The notes: generated by a model not told the origin, from the sequence alone. A stretch of 64,000 nt of DNA from Nageia nagi (GCA_050084985.1 JBITNC010000001.1:186992001-187056000); one strand, 5' to 3'. Counted from the stretch's first letter, positions 39,401-54,400 are shown. Translations and numbers: made by a program.

Positions 39401-42400
39401 ACTCTTGGAGAAGCATCCTGGTATGCCTCAAGGATACAAAAGTGCTGAAAGGAAATAATCAGAATGGAGATTCATCCCAGGGTAAACATCTTAATAAGAA
39501 GAATGGAAATTCTGGTAAGACGAAAGAAGAGCAAGGATCTGTGTCTAGCTGCCTAGCAAACAGTTAGGTAATGACAAACAGCAGTAGCAAAACATGCACT
39601 GCAATTGCAATAAGCAAAAATCTAAAACAATAAGTGAAGTGATTACCATAATTCCTCTTCTCGCTCTGATGAAGAATGTGATCTCACAAAAATTTCTTTT
39701 TGCAGTATGATGGCTGGTCGTGGTATTAGATCTAGAAGCAAATGTTATGATGGCTCAGATCCAGCAGTCCAGAGCTGCAGATAAGGAGAATGAAATGTTC
39801 TTTTATTCCCGTTGTTGGGTTCAAGAAAAGCCCCTCCATTTCATAGTGGAGAATGGAAATCCGAAAAATCTAATAGTGGCAAGAGCGTCAAAAGATTGAA
39901 TCTGAGGATAGCCTCATATCCTCAACCCTATACAATGGATTGGTTGAAGCAAAGGAAATTAATCAAGATTTTGCTGCAGTACAAGATCCAATATGCAATC
40001 AAGCCCTTCAGGGATGAAATTCTGTGCAATGTAGAAACTATTTTGGTCTGTGATGTGCTCTTTGGAAATACCTAAATTAATGATAGGCATGGTATTTGGC
40101 AGTCTCAACCTCAAGCCATCAGCGTGACTATTGGAGGTATGCGCCATAGAGTGCCTAAGATTTTTCCTACTTCCAAGATATCTCTCATATCACTAAAGAA
40201 ATGAAAGAAGCTTATCAGTCATGCACAACAAGTCTGCCCAGTTTTCATTAGAGCGGAAGTTCCAGAAAAGATTACAGCATCTACACAGACTTTCTTCATC
40301 ACAAAGCTTCAATAGCAAAAGTAACCGGATTTACTCACTGATGAGTATGGAGATCAAATGAGATCAAAGAGGGGAACCTCATCTAATGTGATCTTTATTA
40401 AGGAGTTCCTGAAGTTGCTTCTTCATCTCTTCATTTTCAATACAAATCTACAGTAATTGGCACTGTTAGGAAGAGAATAACCAAGAATGAGATCAATAGG
40501 GTTTAAAAATAGTGTTGACATTCATAACCTGCAGTATGCTTTCATCTACAATGTGTGATTTATAACTGCCTTTGTATTTAGTTTTTCAACTGTGTAAAAA
40601 TCCAACTATCTACATGTAAGGTGATGACCATGTATATTTATTGCTTTTGCCAATATATGCCTATACATGTAACCGCTTGAGAATAATAAATCATGACGTT
40701 GCACATGTTGTACATAGATCCTCTGTGTTCACTCTGTCTTGGTTAGCTTCACATCATGTGCTGTTCATGTTAAGAACTCAGCCAAATAATACAGAAAAAC
40801 AACACTTACAGCAAACCCTAGATCCAACTCATACACAGAAAACACAGCAAAATTTTGATTATTTATTCCAACACAGAAAATGGACCTTAGGGTGCAAATC
40901 TTGACTGAAAAATAACCAAGGACAGATTTACACACCAACTGAAATACACCAGCAGCCCAGTATACTGGACGTCCCTTCTTATAGGCAAATTAGAACCTCC
41001 AAAACAGTAAAAGTAACTGCCTAGGGCTGACATCACCTCCAAGGCTGATGTATCTCACAGAACTGACAGCAAAATGATTTTTAGGGCTCTCCAAACCCTC
41101 AGAACACAAACAGAAATTAGTCCAGCAGTAGGAATGGCTGGCTATGGCATCTTCCAAGCTGATTTTATCTCCAACATGCAAAATATACCCTTCTAGGGCA
41201 AAACACATGCCTATACACCAAACTAACCATACCGAGCCATACTAACATTTAGACTTAGCAAATCTTGTAAAAACACACCAAACTCCTCTCAAGGGTGGAC
41301 ATCCCTCTCATAGAGGCTCATAAAGACACAAAAATATGAAAAACATATTATTTATAAAGCTCGAAAATTTGGGGACATTACAGTTCGCCATATCTCCTAG
41401 GTTCATATTCAGTTGTATTATGAATTATCCGCAAAGGAATCATCTCGCAAGGCATAGGAATATAATATTACAGAATGGATTTTATGTTCCTGTATGGTTG
41501 ATATTGTGATGTTGTAAGGGTAATGTGATATACCTCACGGGCCTGACATTGAAAGCTGTATAATGTTACGTGCTATATTATTTTTAAGTTGCGTCACTTA
41601 ACAATGCCTGACAGCAAACATTCTAGATGAATTTTAGTTACCTTTTTAAAGAAGCACGTCTATTCATGCTAAATATCATTTATTATTAACAGTTACCAAA
41701 TACACATTTCCTGAGGCCCATATATTTGTATCCACACAATACAGCCTATACACCATATACAAATGTATCCAAAGGTGTATTCATATCCAGAACGTATCAA
41801 ATACACGTGGATATTATCCAAGTGTCTAAAGCAGTATCAACAACATGAAATTAGAAAATAAGACTAAAGGAAGATCATTTTTTATTAACATTTAAATTAG
41901 AAATAATGTAAAATAATAAATACAAACTAAGAAAAGTCAATTAGTCCACAAACAAAATGGTGTCTTTACAACCTTTGCAAAATTTTGTTGAATGTTCTTT
42001 CAAATATACATACCTGGTACCATATGTGCTTTTTATTAATAGAGTCTCCACATGTATCCTTATAAAGGAGTTTTAAAAATATGTTGTGTTTGAAGCCAAT
42101 ACCATATGCTTTTCCGTACAACGCTTATCACTTGTCCATCATTTTATCGCTAATCAAAGCTCTTACCCTATGAGGCTCCCATATATTTTGTGTTAAAAGT
42201 CCACTAGTTTTCACAGCAACATTGGCATTTCATTTTTAATTAAATGCTTCTTTTATTTCAATAGTTGGTTATGATAATTAGATCAAATATTATTTTGCAT
42301 CTAGACTTACTCCTAATGCTCAAGTGGCATCAAAGCATTAGATGGACTCATTCCTGACATGTTAGAAAGCTTCACTAGCCCAAGCGAAATTTCACTTATT

Positions 42401-45400
42401 TTGTGACATGGTGTCATCTGACCGATGTGGCTATTAGCAAAAGGTGCCAATGGGATTCACTTGAATTTTTCAACCTGATCCAGCAAAAAGTTCAAGCTCT
42501 TGGTGCAAAAGGTGTTTTGGAGAATTCATGAGAAATTCTAAAACCTTTTGTCTTTTTGGGTTCCTTGTGAAATTTTAGTGTGGGCCACAATTCAGCACTT
42601 TTGTCTCATTCTGCCATTTTATGTGATGATCTTGCTTGTCAAATTTGGCCAACATGTTTTATATTTGTGCTCAAATTTGAAATTTTTGACTTCAAAATTC
42701 ACGTGGTGCTAAATTGCTCCCATCACTGGCATCATTGATGCATATATTTTGTGCAATGTGTTGACAGCATGTGAAAATGCAGACTTATCCCCTCTGTTGA
42801 ATTGTGAGGAATGTTATGGTTGTCATGGCAACATAAAATGTCAATGACTAGACAAATGGATGATAATTTTGTGGTGTAGGTGACCATGGAAAGCCTCTTG
42901 CTGTTGGTTTATTGATGGAGATAATTGAGTATCATTTTCTTAAACATGAGTGGAATCTCTCGAGTCTTTACAACCAAGTTGTAGATCATGGAGACTTCTA
43001 GGAAATGTTCATGTCCACTTTGGAGAACATGTAGCCTTGCGGATCAAGGTCTTCATCACACTATAGTGACATGTGGCAGAGAGATATTGCATGCAGATGT
43101 GGCACATTTTCTTTTAACCCTAGCAGAAGTGTCATTTGTACTGTTGCAGGCCAAGTATACCATATTGCAAGAAAATAATGCTAATATTCCTCCATCACTT
43201 GCAGTGTTGTTTTGTCCCCCATCCAATCATATGTGGGGAAGTCGGATTATAGTATTGTGTATTGGAATCTATGCTTAGGTTGGATTGACACCATTTTCAT
43301 CTATGGGTCATGCAGCCTTATATCATGGGCCCAACATTGAAAGTTGTGCAATATCATCTATTAATTATTATATTCCTTGTAGCATACATTACTTAAAAAT
43401 GAACAATACCAAACCTTCCTGATAATTGAGCTTCTGAATACCTATTTAAAGAAGCACTCCCATTCATGCTAGACATCAGTTATCATCTGTGTATCTTTCC
43501 AATAGTAATCAAAAATTATCCTGCAGGACTCCCAGTTCTTGTGTTCGAGATGCATAACAATATTGACATTTCACTTGTAGTTTGATGCTTGTTTGAAACC
43601 TGTTACAAAGGTCTTTTACTTTAACATTAAGGCAATAAAAGACCAGACAATAAAAGCAAATGCATTAAAGACTATCCGAAAGATATCCATCTCGAAGCGC
43701 CATTTGTTATATTGAAGTTAACAACCTTAGGATAGATGCAAAGTTACATAAGTATTGGGTACAGGGGTACGTGGGTACAGGGAAATGCATTTTTGGGAAC
43801 GGTATGGGATGGGGACCCGATTTTGGGGGATGGCAAGTATGTTACTGGTAAAAATTCCAGAAATATTCTTCAAACAAATATTAAATTTGTGTTGAACAAA
43901 ATATGAAACAAATAAATATTCTGAAAATGTTTATTTACTTGAAGCTGACAAAGCTGCACGTGGGAATACTCTTTTTGGCGTCAAATATTTCCCCACTATT
44001 TATTTTTGTTTTTGTTGTAGTATTTATTATGCTAGTGAAAATGATGTATTCCCATTTATGTTGAATTTCGGTCTACTTATGGGTCTTCTTAAGCAACAGG
44101 AATTTAATATAATGATTCACTTTTTGCCTGCGCAAGCATTCATTTTATTTTGAAATCTGAAATTGACACAAAGTGAGAATTTGAACATCCCCATTTTCAG
44201 ATCATAAATATGCAAACAGAAGAAGGGGCAAACACATAACAAGAGAGATACTTCATAGTTCATGGCCAAAACTGGATGCCGTACATTTTTCATTATAATA
44301 ATATCCACAGTACAATATTTATAATAATAGGCACAGAGAGTAAAATGTTAAAGTGAATGTACAAGATGGTAAATGATTAAGTCATGAAGGACGCTTTACT
44401 ACACGCATAGAGTATGAAGACAATTGTACAATATAGAGTCTATCACTTGGACTGTGACTTGTCACTGTTAACCAGGAAAGATGTCTTGGAAGGCTATACG
44501 TTAGAGGAAAGCTTACAGAATGAAATATTTTCTTTCTAGTGTACAAGAATTTAATTTCAGTCAAATTCAGAAATGAGTTATGTTTGTTCTAGACCAGAAG
44601 TCGAATTTGACACTTACAATGAAGAATCAAATTTGTTGTCATTCATGGTGAACAATCATTTGTGTTTGTCTGAAAACGATAAAGCCTAAAACTCATGTCT
44701 TTTATGCATTGACCTCTTGGTAGAGAATTTTAACAGAACTACACTGCAATAAATGATGAACTCAAACAAGTTTGTACGGTTAATATTTGCATATTTTTCC
44801 ATTATTTCTTTTTCCATTAGAGGACAGCTGGCCATCCCCTTGATGTCCCCCTTTTGAGGGACATACCAGTGACGGCCCTCAACTAGCCTTGGACATCCCG
44901 AGGATGGCCCCTTGCATTCCCCAAAGAGGGGGACAGCGAGGAAATGTCCCCAATAGTGTCCTGTTGTCCATAGGTTGGAGACATGTCCCCAAGGTGAGAG
45001 GGGGATGTGCCCCCGTGTATCCTTGTTTTATTTAGATGTTTACAAGACTTTTTGAAGAAACTCTAATTGAAATTTACTTGAAAGAAAATATTGAAGACAT
45101 CATGTACACCGTTTTGTTTAATAATTATTGTAATTTGATGTTGTAGTGATGTATCATATCACAAGCATCCATTTACATTATTTTTCATCTATTTTTATAT
45201 TCATATAGCGGATAATGAATGTCAAATGTTTGCCATTCAATATATTCATGTATTTAACCTGATGTATAAACATAAGTGCTAGGAGCTTCTTTCCTCTGAC
45301 TTGATAGGAGTATTTTGATGTGTTCAACAATTGCCTTGCAACTACCTCACCAAGGGTACACTCAGAACGCTAACATGTAAGGCATATCATTTGATGGTCA

Positions 45401-48400
45401 ATAACATGATGTCAAATTATAGAAGAATTTGCTTCTGCTTTTCTTCTCAACTCCATTATAAACACGTCAGTGTTATGTCCGTTTACTTTTAGGGTTTTTG
45501 CAACAGATCATTTTGGTTTTGGGAGGAAGTGCTATTAGGAATCCAAATGTTATTATAAGTTATTCATATATAATAGTACCATTAGCATATTTTGGTCATT
45601 TTAGGATGTTAACATCATATTTTCTTTACAAAACTGCTAAAAGCATTTCTTATACATTTACTCCAAATTTTATCATATGAAATTTTTTCCGAAGTATTTA
45701 TTTTGCCATAATGTTAGTAAGTACTTCAAGATTAGCTACTATATGAAAGCATAACTGCAATGTTTATTGAAACCATGAATATTTGTAACATTTTAAGCTC
45801 TTTTTTAGACTTCACAGTCTAAATTCAGATATAATCCCATTTACCTGTCCGCATGTCAAAGGAAGCCACATCACCAGATCCTGTTCCTACATAGACTGTA
45901 TAGCCATCAAGATCTTCTTCAACAACTTTAATTGGATGCTCTCCAAAATTAAAAGAAAGGGTAGGCCTTCTCTGTGTTGCAATATCATAGAGGCGCACCT
46001 GTCAATACAGCATGCATTTTTCAAATAAAATTAGGTTGATGTCTGTACAGGAGGATACACATCAAAACTATTTTGGCTCTATTGAGTAGATAATTGGCAT
46101 ATCTTAAGGTCATGCATACCGTAAGGAGTGAAAATATCAGCTTATGTCTCGTAAATTATCATGACATTGATCGATAATAAGATTTATAGCATTACAGCAG
46201 AAAATGATTAAAAATGTCAAGGTTGCACAACTATGCCTCAAATTTAACATATAGTGGCTGAAGCCTCTATATTTGTACTGTGGATGATATTGAGGTGTGG
46301 TCAATAAGGAAAAAGAATGGTTGTAAAATACACGAAGTGTAAAAAGTGCCAACACAAAAACTAAATTTATATTTTGGAATAACACACTCCTAGTTTTTCA
46401 TCACATCTTTATCCATATACTGAATATCTAGTTATGAATGTCAAGAACCAAAGATCCATGTTTAATAACTAGAAAACATGTATTTGTAATTTTGTAGATT
46501 GTTGCTTCATTGCTTCCAGCTCTAATCATAATTTTAACTTGAAAGAGCATCTAATCAACAATGCCACACTAATATCAAGAGATAAGAAGCAACCATACCT
46601 CATGTTGGGAAGTCCCAACAACAATCTTTCTATGGTCTTCTTTACTTAAAAAGGTTGCTGAACTGATCCATGTTGGAGTAAATAGATCAAAAGTGTTTCG
46701 TCGAGGCTTTGCAAAAACAAACCAACAATGGTCATTGGCTGCATTCACTAATTCATTTTTTAGCACATATAGATTTACAATTGCACGCATACAGTTCAGG
46801 AAATTTGCCATAAGGAAATAGCTAGAGGATGCATGTCAAACCAAAAAAAATAGTATACCGCTTTTGCAGTCCATAACTGGATCCCCTTTTCCAGATCCCA
46901 TGCGTTTAATTCAACACCTTTGCTGAAGTCCCAAGCATTGAAGACGAACAATACAATCAAATACATGAGGAGAAAAAGAACTCGCCATAATCAAATGGAT
47001 ATAATCAGTTTGCTTTGCATTTGAATTCAGGTCAAAATGTGCAGAAGAAACAGTAAAGCAGTATTTTCAAGTAATATTTAAAAAATATTTTGCTTCAACA
47101 AACCATTCACTTCTATGCTTAAACAAGGAATACAAAACTTACCCGCCAAAGGCAGCATATCTCTCACTACCATCAACTTGACAACATAATACACTTCCAG
47201 ATCCACATACTTTCCATTCATGTGGAGAATCAAGTGACACGGAATTTGTTTCTACGCATTCCACTTCCAAGGATCTAATTATAATGTTTCCTTTCTCAGT
47301 GCATGCAAGAAATTTGTTTAATCTGCACCATTATAATTGATGTGAAAGATATAACAGTCCATCGCACTTAAAAGCATATGACATGCAACAGTGAATTTCC
47401 AAAGAAAATGCCAATATGCTCAAAACAAAGATTAAGACATGAATAGTTAATATCTCAAGTTAATATCTCTCAATCTTAAAATACCAAATGTAAGAAGCAA
47501 ATCATTAAATGATATATAACTGTGCCTACAGATTGGAAATATCAAATACAATAACTGTTGACAAAAAAATATTAGAGTCTTAAAGCAAAGGTCAAGAACT
47601 AGCAAGTTACATACAATATTATGCTTTTCAAAACTGAAACAACTTCAAAGTTAGAATGTCCTTTCTGCTGAAGCATTCAGTTGTTCAGTGAAATGGAGCT
47701 AGTCATTTACATGTTGAAGTTCATTAGTTAGCTTTAGTCTTTGCTTTAATAACTCAAAGGCGATTCAATGCAACTAATAGTCTATACTTTGTAGTTGTAC
47801 AACATCGTAGGTATCTCAACAAGAAAAACTAACAGCTTCTCTATCAGCTAACAAGAAATATAGGTCCCGTTGAGACTATGTTATCACCAAACTCTGAATG
47901 TTCAAATAACTGTTGCACAACTTTGGTCTAAAATTGAAAACTGGTCAAAACTGCAAGAAAATGCAAATCTAAAAACTGCAACAAATTGGAAAAAAAACAC
48001 ATGCAACCCTATTGAAGAGACCCTGTAATGTATAGCCTAAAAACAAACTAAAATCTAATTCATAGAGACCCTATGATGTAGAGAGCCTAATCTAACATAA
48101 AAATTACTTTTCTGGATATTTGGTAGAGAAATTTGAAAATGAAACACCAGACAACAAAATAGTTTTGGATTTTAAATAAATGGCAAAGAAAAAGCCATGA
48201 TAAATCATTTAGACGTATAAGTTTACAGCAAAAAAAAATATCCTGCTTAGATAAGGTTAAGAACACACCGAAGAGTCTTTTGGAGGAATTGGCTAGATAT
48301 AGCTTTCATGATTTGTGCACAATCATTTTTCCTTTAAAAGTTAATAAAACATACAATCTAGCCTCCCACTTATAGCTTCTTTTCTGTTTTGGCTTGTCAC

Positions 48401-51400
48401 GTTATGCATGTAGGATGATTACTATATATAATCGAAAAATATAAACTGACACGAAGAAAGGCAAACCTAACTAACAAAATGGTCCACAAAAATGTGTTCC
48501 CCCTAAAGGAGGCATTCCTCGGTTTTGGGAATGTGAGAACACCCTTGTGAACATCTCCCTACCATTCCCATTTTGGAGAATGGTAGGCAGATGTTTTCAG
48601 GAGGGGGGAGCCATTCCTAGACATCACCCTTGTTGGGAACGTCTAGTCATTCCCGAGAGTAGCTAGTCGTTCCTCAACCGCTCCCAGGAATGGCCAGGTG
48701 TTCCTTATGAAACTGAGTGTCCAGCCCTCAAAAACAAAATTGAAAACTCACTTAATTTTTAAAAAATTTGCCCAAAAAAAGAATAGGAGTGGGTCTCAAA
48801 AATGTCCCCACCCCACACCCCCCGAAACCCTAATTGCAAGTCAAAAACATAATCACATTTCTTATTTTGAGCAGTGAGAAGAAAAAACAAAAACTAGCAA
48901 AGAGGAGGAGAAAGATTGCCCAAGGGTACTTACTATTTCTTATTTCCTCGTTTACTAAAAAAATTCCAAAATGAGTGAGAGTAAAGGTTTTGAGTCAAAA
49001 AGTGAAATGGGGGAGAAAATCAAAATTTCCAACGAAAATAAACACAAACTTCTAGAGGGGGCAGAAGTACCTTCGTTTTTGAGTGTCCATCCCTATTGTT
49101 AAAACCATTTGCTCAAGAGGACCATATAATCCCAAAAACCTTTGCTTCAATTTGCTACAAACAAATACTTGGGAAAAAAAATTCTAGGGGAGGGAGAACT
49201 TGGGGATGTCATTTTTGTGCCACTAAATTTAGAGGTAGTTATACCAAGGTTGAGTCACATCTCACAGACAAACCAAGGGCAAAGATGAGAGTGTGCAAAA
49301 ACATGAATAGATTCTAGTTTGCAAAAGCCAATAGGCTCGTGCAAGAGGCCACACTTAGAGCATCAGGAATTCCTACATTTGGTCGAGCTTCTATTGTTGC
49401 CCATGCATCATCATCCTCAACTCAACCACCTCTTGCTTCTTCTTCTAGTTTTCCAAGTCCTACATTGCCCCCTCAAGAAAAAGAGAAAACATAGTTGATG
49501 CACTAAACCTACAAGCAAAAGATGCGGTTGATGATTTCATATCAATGTTTTTTGCTTGCAAGGTTAGTGCATCAACTATGTTGAAAACCCAAAAATAAAT
49601 GAAGTTTCATTTTGTAGTTTTAATTTTGAATTTTTGATTGTTGATTGTTCATGTAGTTTTTAACATTTTTTTTAATTCTTGTAGGTACCTTGTATCTTTC
49701 CTTGCCCCAGTAATCGATGTAATAAGGTATGGTGATACAGATTCTCCTAATTTATGAGAAATATATGAAACTTTTGACAACATGCTTTACGAAATGAAAA
49801 AGATAATTTGTGCTAAGGATCCTTCATTTTATGAAGACCAAATTAAACCTATTATATTGAAGAGGTAACAATAACAAATGTTGATTGTTGATTGTAGTTT
49901 CAATTTGGATTATTTATAATTCAATGGTTCATGTAGTTTAAGTATTTTAATTTTATTTTTTTTATTTTTGGTAAGTGGAATAAGATGAATACCCCTATAC
50001 ATATGGCTGCCTATGCATTGAATCCAAAGTGGCACCCAAGGTTGGGAAAAAGGCACCTAATGATGATCGAGAGGTGAAAGATGAGTTCAAGGAATTCCTT
50101 CAAAAGTTGTATACATCGGAGGAGAGTGTCATAATTAGAATAGAGTTTATAAGATTTGTGAGACTTAGGGGTTCTCATTTTAGCACACCAGAGTGCAAAG
50201 AGGATAGGGCTACCATTGCCCAAAGTGATTTCATTGGATGGTGGAATCTATATAGAGATGGTGCTCCAAACTTGAAGCAATTTTTAATTAGGCTCCTTTC
50301 TCAAGTTGGTAGATGAAGATCCCATTGGCATAAAGTATTTGAAATTCAAATGATTGTTTCTAATTCTCACATAATTAAGTTGTATAGTAAAATATAACAA
50401 AATAGTTTTGTAAGTTGGTAGTTCATCTGTTGCAGAGAGGAACTAGTCCACCTGTGGCTTCACCCACAGCTTGCGGAGGAACATGCTTACCCCTCGCAGA
50501 ACAAAGAAGCTAGTTGCAATGTATAGCTCTCTTCGCCTTTGTGAGAGAGTTGGGCCAAAGCATAGAATAAAAAAATGTTGTTTAAATGTAAAAAACACCA
50601 TTTTTGCTATTTTTTGAAAAAAATCGTATTTTCCCTAAAAAAAAGGCCAAAAACACCATTTTTTTCTTAGCAAAAAATGGTTGTTTAAACAGACAAAAAA
50701 CGTTGAAAACGAGTTGAAAACATGGTTGTATTTGTCGTACTTATCGTACTTGCCATATTTGGCGTTTAAACAACCAAAAAACACAAAAAAATGCATAAAA
50801 ACCCACGGTACTTGTCGTATTTTACATTTTTTCCCCTTTTTTTGTCCTTTTTTCCCCAAATTTGGCAATTTTTTTGTCATGAACTTTTTCCTTTTTTTTG
50901 CATTTTTCTGTATTCACGAATTTTAAAACCCGCGAATTTTTGTCATATTCACCGTACTTTGACCTTTTTTGCCGTTTTTACATTTTTGGTCCCGAACCGT
51001 ATTTTCAAAAAACCGTTTTTTTTATTCTATAGGCCAGAGTACAAGGCTAGCCCAACTACATGATGGGATGATGCTAGTATTGAGGTTCATGATGATGTGG
51101 AGCAGTTGGTATAATTGCCATTGGAGGGTCTTCAGTTGGATGATGACGGCAACTCATAAGATAGCTTAGCAAAGGAACAACAGGATAATATTGATTATAA
51201 TTAAGATATACTAGCATATGAGCCCATAGTGCCAAAATTATGATTTTGGCATTTTGCTATTTGACATATTTATGTCAAAATCTACTCTATGTATTTAGTT
51301 TTACTTCTATGATTTCAGTATTACTATATTTCTGATTTCATATCTATCATTATGTACTAGATTGATTCAAACTTAATGACATTATTTCTTATGATCATTG

Positions 51401-54400
51401 ATTATGGTTCATTTTGATATTCTAATTCATACTTGATTTCTAATTTCAGTTCCAAATTTTGTATACATAATTGAATTACTTATAATAATTAATTTGAAAC
51501 AATGAATCAAAAAGTTCCAGGATTTTTACTAGTATTGTACTTGTCCTTCCCCTACCATTTTCAAGGTGTTCCCTAAAAATGACCTCCCCCATTCTCGGGG
51601 CCTTGTGGAACCTTGAACTAACAAAAAGGCTGTTAGGATGGGGATTCAATATGCTCCAATAATGTATGTAAAACAATTATTTTTTACATTTAAATATTGT
51701 CAATTAGTAGAGATATAATCTGACTACAAAAAAAAGGCACAAGTGACTATTATAAAATTATAAACACTATTGACTAACAAAACCATGTTTGTTAATAGAA
51801 AACATGAACTTCAATTGCTTATTAGATTTTGTGACTTTTCAATTGTTTATTTCAGTAATTGAAATATCACAATTCTCGCATGAACTTCAAGGACGCCTAA
51901 AAGGTCTAACTACATCATTCTAAATAAACAATAAACTTTTTTCCAAAGAGGCATGAGTCATGATTGTTATTAAGCATTGACCAAGTAAGTAAGAAAATCA
52001 GCATTGTACATACTATGTATCTCCCTTTAAAAGGTAGCAAAGTCAGATAGCAACTCAATGTCTCTACTCCAACAAAGCCTGGAGCTTCATATGTCTTCTC
52101 AATGGTTGGGAGCTTCACATATCTAATCAGAGATTACTGCAACTACATTTCTTCCCGGAGATTATTGGCATTATAATAATCTTTGTATTTGTAAAGTGTA
52201 CATTATGTACAGTTACTTTGTTATTCTCATGTGGTTTCTTCATTATGTCCATAAAAGGCCTGATTCTAGAACACATTGAACTGAATGATCTGAGTATGCA
52301 TTCCTTTGTACGTTCTTTTTCTTTCTTGTATGGTTTTATAGAATTAATCTGACAAGGATTTTCGTTTAATTGTCAAAGGTTGAAATGCCTTCTGTAGATC
52401 AATGATATTAGTGTTAATCCACAAGAATTTTACTGTCAAAGTCAGTAATGCTTTGCATAGATCAATCACATAAGAGCATTAATCCCACAAGGATTTTATT
52501 ATCAAAGAAGGATGTTGACAACTAAATTTGTTCCCCCTAAGGTGGCCCCACTTAGGTGTTATATTATAATCATCTTATATCATGTTATTAAGTCATTTAT
52601 ATGATTATATGTTATATTGGCCCATTATGGAATATAACTCATGTGGTGTCTTTCTATTCTTGTAGGTACCCTAGTGTTGGTGCTAGCCTCAAGGCGCTCT
52701 ATGGAGGAGTACACTTGCCTATAAGAGGGGGAAGACCTCACATGGATTTATTATCAGATCTCTTCTTGATATGCCCATGAGTATTATCTTCCAAGGTGTT
52801 CTTCAACACCATCTATGGGGATAGAGATTTGATTATCACATGAGCACTGCCATTCTTCATTTCACTATTATATGCTAGATTAGGCTTGTCGTTTATCATA
52901 TTGTTGTTTAGGTCTTGGTTGCGGACTCTACTGATCGAACGCTCCGTGTCCGCGCTACTATTTGTGAACTCAGCATCCGCGTTCCTGTGTGTGCCCGCAC
53001 TAGTGTTCTTGTCTCTTGTTAGTGTGGAGTTCGTATCTCTTCAACATCTAGGTAAGGTGACTGGTATTTATCATTCTCAAATCTCCTATTCCCTTTGGTT
53101 TATTTGGCATTAGGTCTGATCCAATGATTTGAATACTTCATTTGTACACTATCTCATTATTCAAATATTTCAGATTATTGTATTTCCTGTTATTTGTCTG
53201 CGTATTATTGCATATCATCAAATGTGAATGTTTGCCATAGTTTCTACTTAGGTTATCCAAGGCGTCACTAAAAACATTCAACAAAGGAAATGCCTTGTGT
53301 TGTCCCACAAGTACCCTCTAGCTGGTCCATCCTGGTGAATGTTTTCATGGTCCATCCTAGTGCTTGTTCCCATATGATATTAACATTAAATGATGCACTT
53401 TTGTTATGCTCGCATATACCTACGCTTATACACTCAGTATCCATGCACTAGCATCGAAGTTATGCTAAAATTCAATCTGCAGCATAAACATCGAACTCAA
53501 TTTGGATATGTGCAGGGTTCTAGTAGGTGTGTGGAGTAATAACAGGAAACAAATGGATACTTCCAGTAAGTGGTAGGGATAAGCCCAATGCCTTTTTGAA
53601 GCATAAAACCCATCATTAGTGTACTCTTGTCAACACTTGTTACATTGGGCTTGGAAGTGCTAAGTACAATCCTTTAGTGCCTGTAGGATCATGGCAACAT
53701 ACTTGAGCCACACAGGATGCACCAATTGTTACGGGTGGCAAGGAACACAAATTACAGTGACCTTCGAGTGAATTATCCTTGGAAGGTTTGTGAAGGCCAT
53801 AATTATTTCCCTTATAGGGTACATTTGATATACATTAATTAAAATGTTGCATTGCATATTTGAAGCTTGCATTATGTGTTGTTTGTGCATGCTTAGCTCT
53901 TCTACATCTAGAGTCTGTTTTTCAAGTTAAAAGTTGGTATTTGAACCAAAAAGCATCAATATCTTACACAAAAATAGAACACCATACTCACAAAAAGAAC
54001 AAAAGATGGTGAATTTGATCAAGAAATCTCATGACCCATTGCATGTGCTTATATGAGCGAGAAAAAGAATATGAAACTCCAGAAAGAATCCTATCACTAT
54101 TTATCTCCAAGTCCCTCAAACTTGCAAACGGAACACCTCTACCCATAGGGTCATAGGATACTTGATTGATTAAGATACCAAACATACTGCTGCTTCCATG
54201 AGAAGATTCGTGTTAAAATTACATATCTTCAAAACAAAAGTTTACAATTGAAAAAAGTGCACCACAAAATAACGGCCGGATTGGCTTTGCTTGGCAAGAA
54301 TCTTCCTCACACAACTAGACCAAAATATAAATATATTAAAACGATTTTCCTAACAAGCTTAATATCAAGAATGCACTGTCTACGCCTTACACATGCCTAT

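Larger units (their letters stand above)
38329..40763 (+). mobile_element. Internally deleted Ty3/Gypsy element (gag-protease)
   Basis: Direct LTRs at about 38,329-38,575 and 40,512-40,763 share CGCTTTCATATACA-like, TTTTGTATTTAGTTTTTCA and GAATAATAAA-TCAT blocks. A degraded tRNA-Met primer-binding site (GGATCAGGGCC) is near 38,597. Inside are gag ([20 protein letters not shown], then [11 protein letters not shown] and [17 protein letters not shown]) and a protease-like domain. Reverse transcriptase, RNase H and integrase are absent. Plus strand, in WDR74 intron 8. Confidence 0.8.
48497..51625 (+). mobile_element. hAT DNA transposon relic
   Basis: In order: a short-word repeat region (48,500-48,725, GGAATGG / CCATTCC / GTTCCC words), a BED zinc finger, the hAT core, the C-terminal dimerisation region, a low-complexity stretch, and a second short-word region (51,540-51,620). 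Terminal inverted repeats and an 8-bp target duplication could not be fixed. It lies in WDR74 intron 4, antisense to the gene. Confidence 0.75.

Noticed and set aside
50635-51169. Several overlapping open frames rich in F, K and P
   Set aside because: They lie in poly-A/T low-complexity DNA after the hAT dimerisation block.
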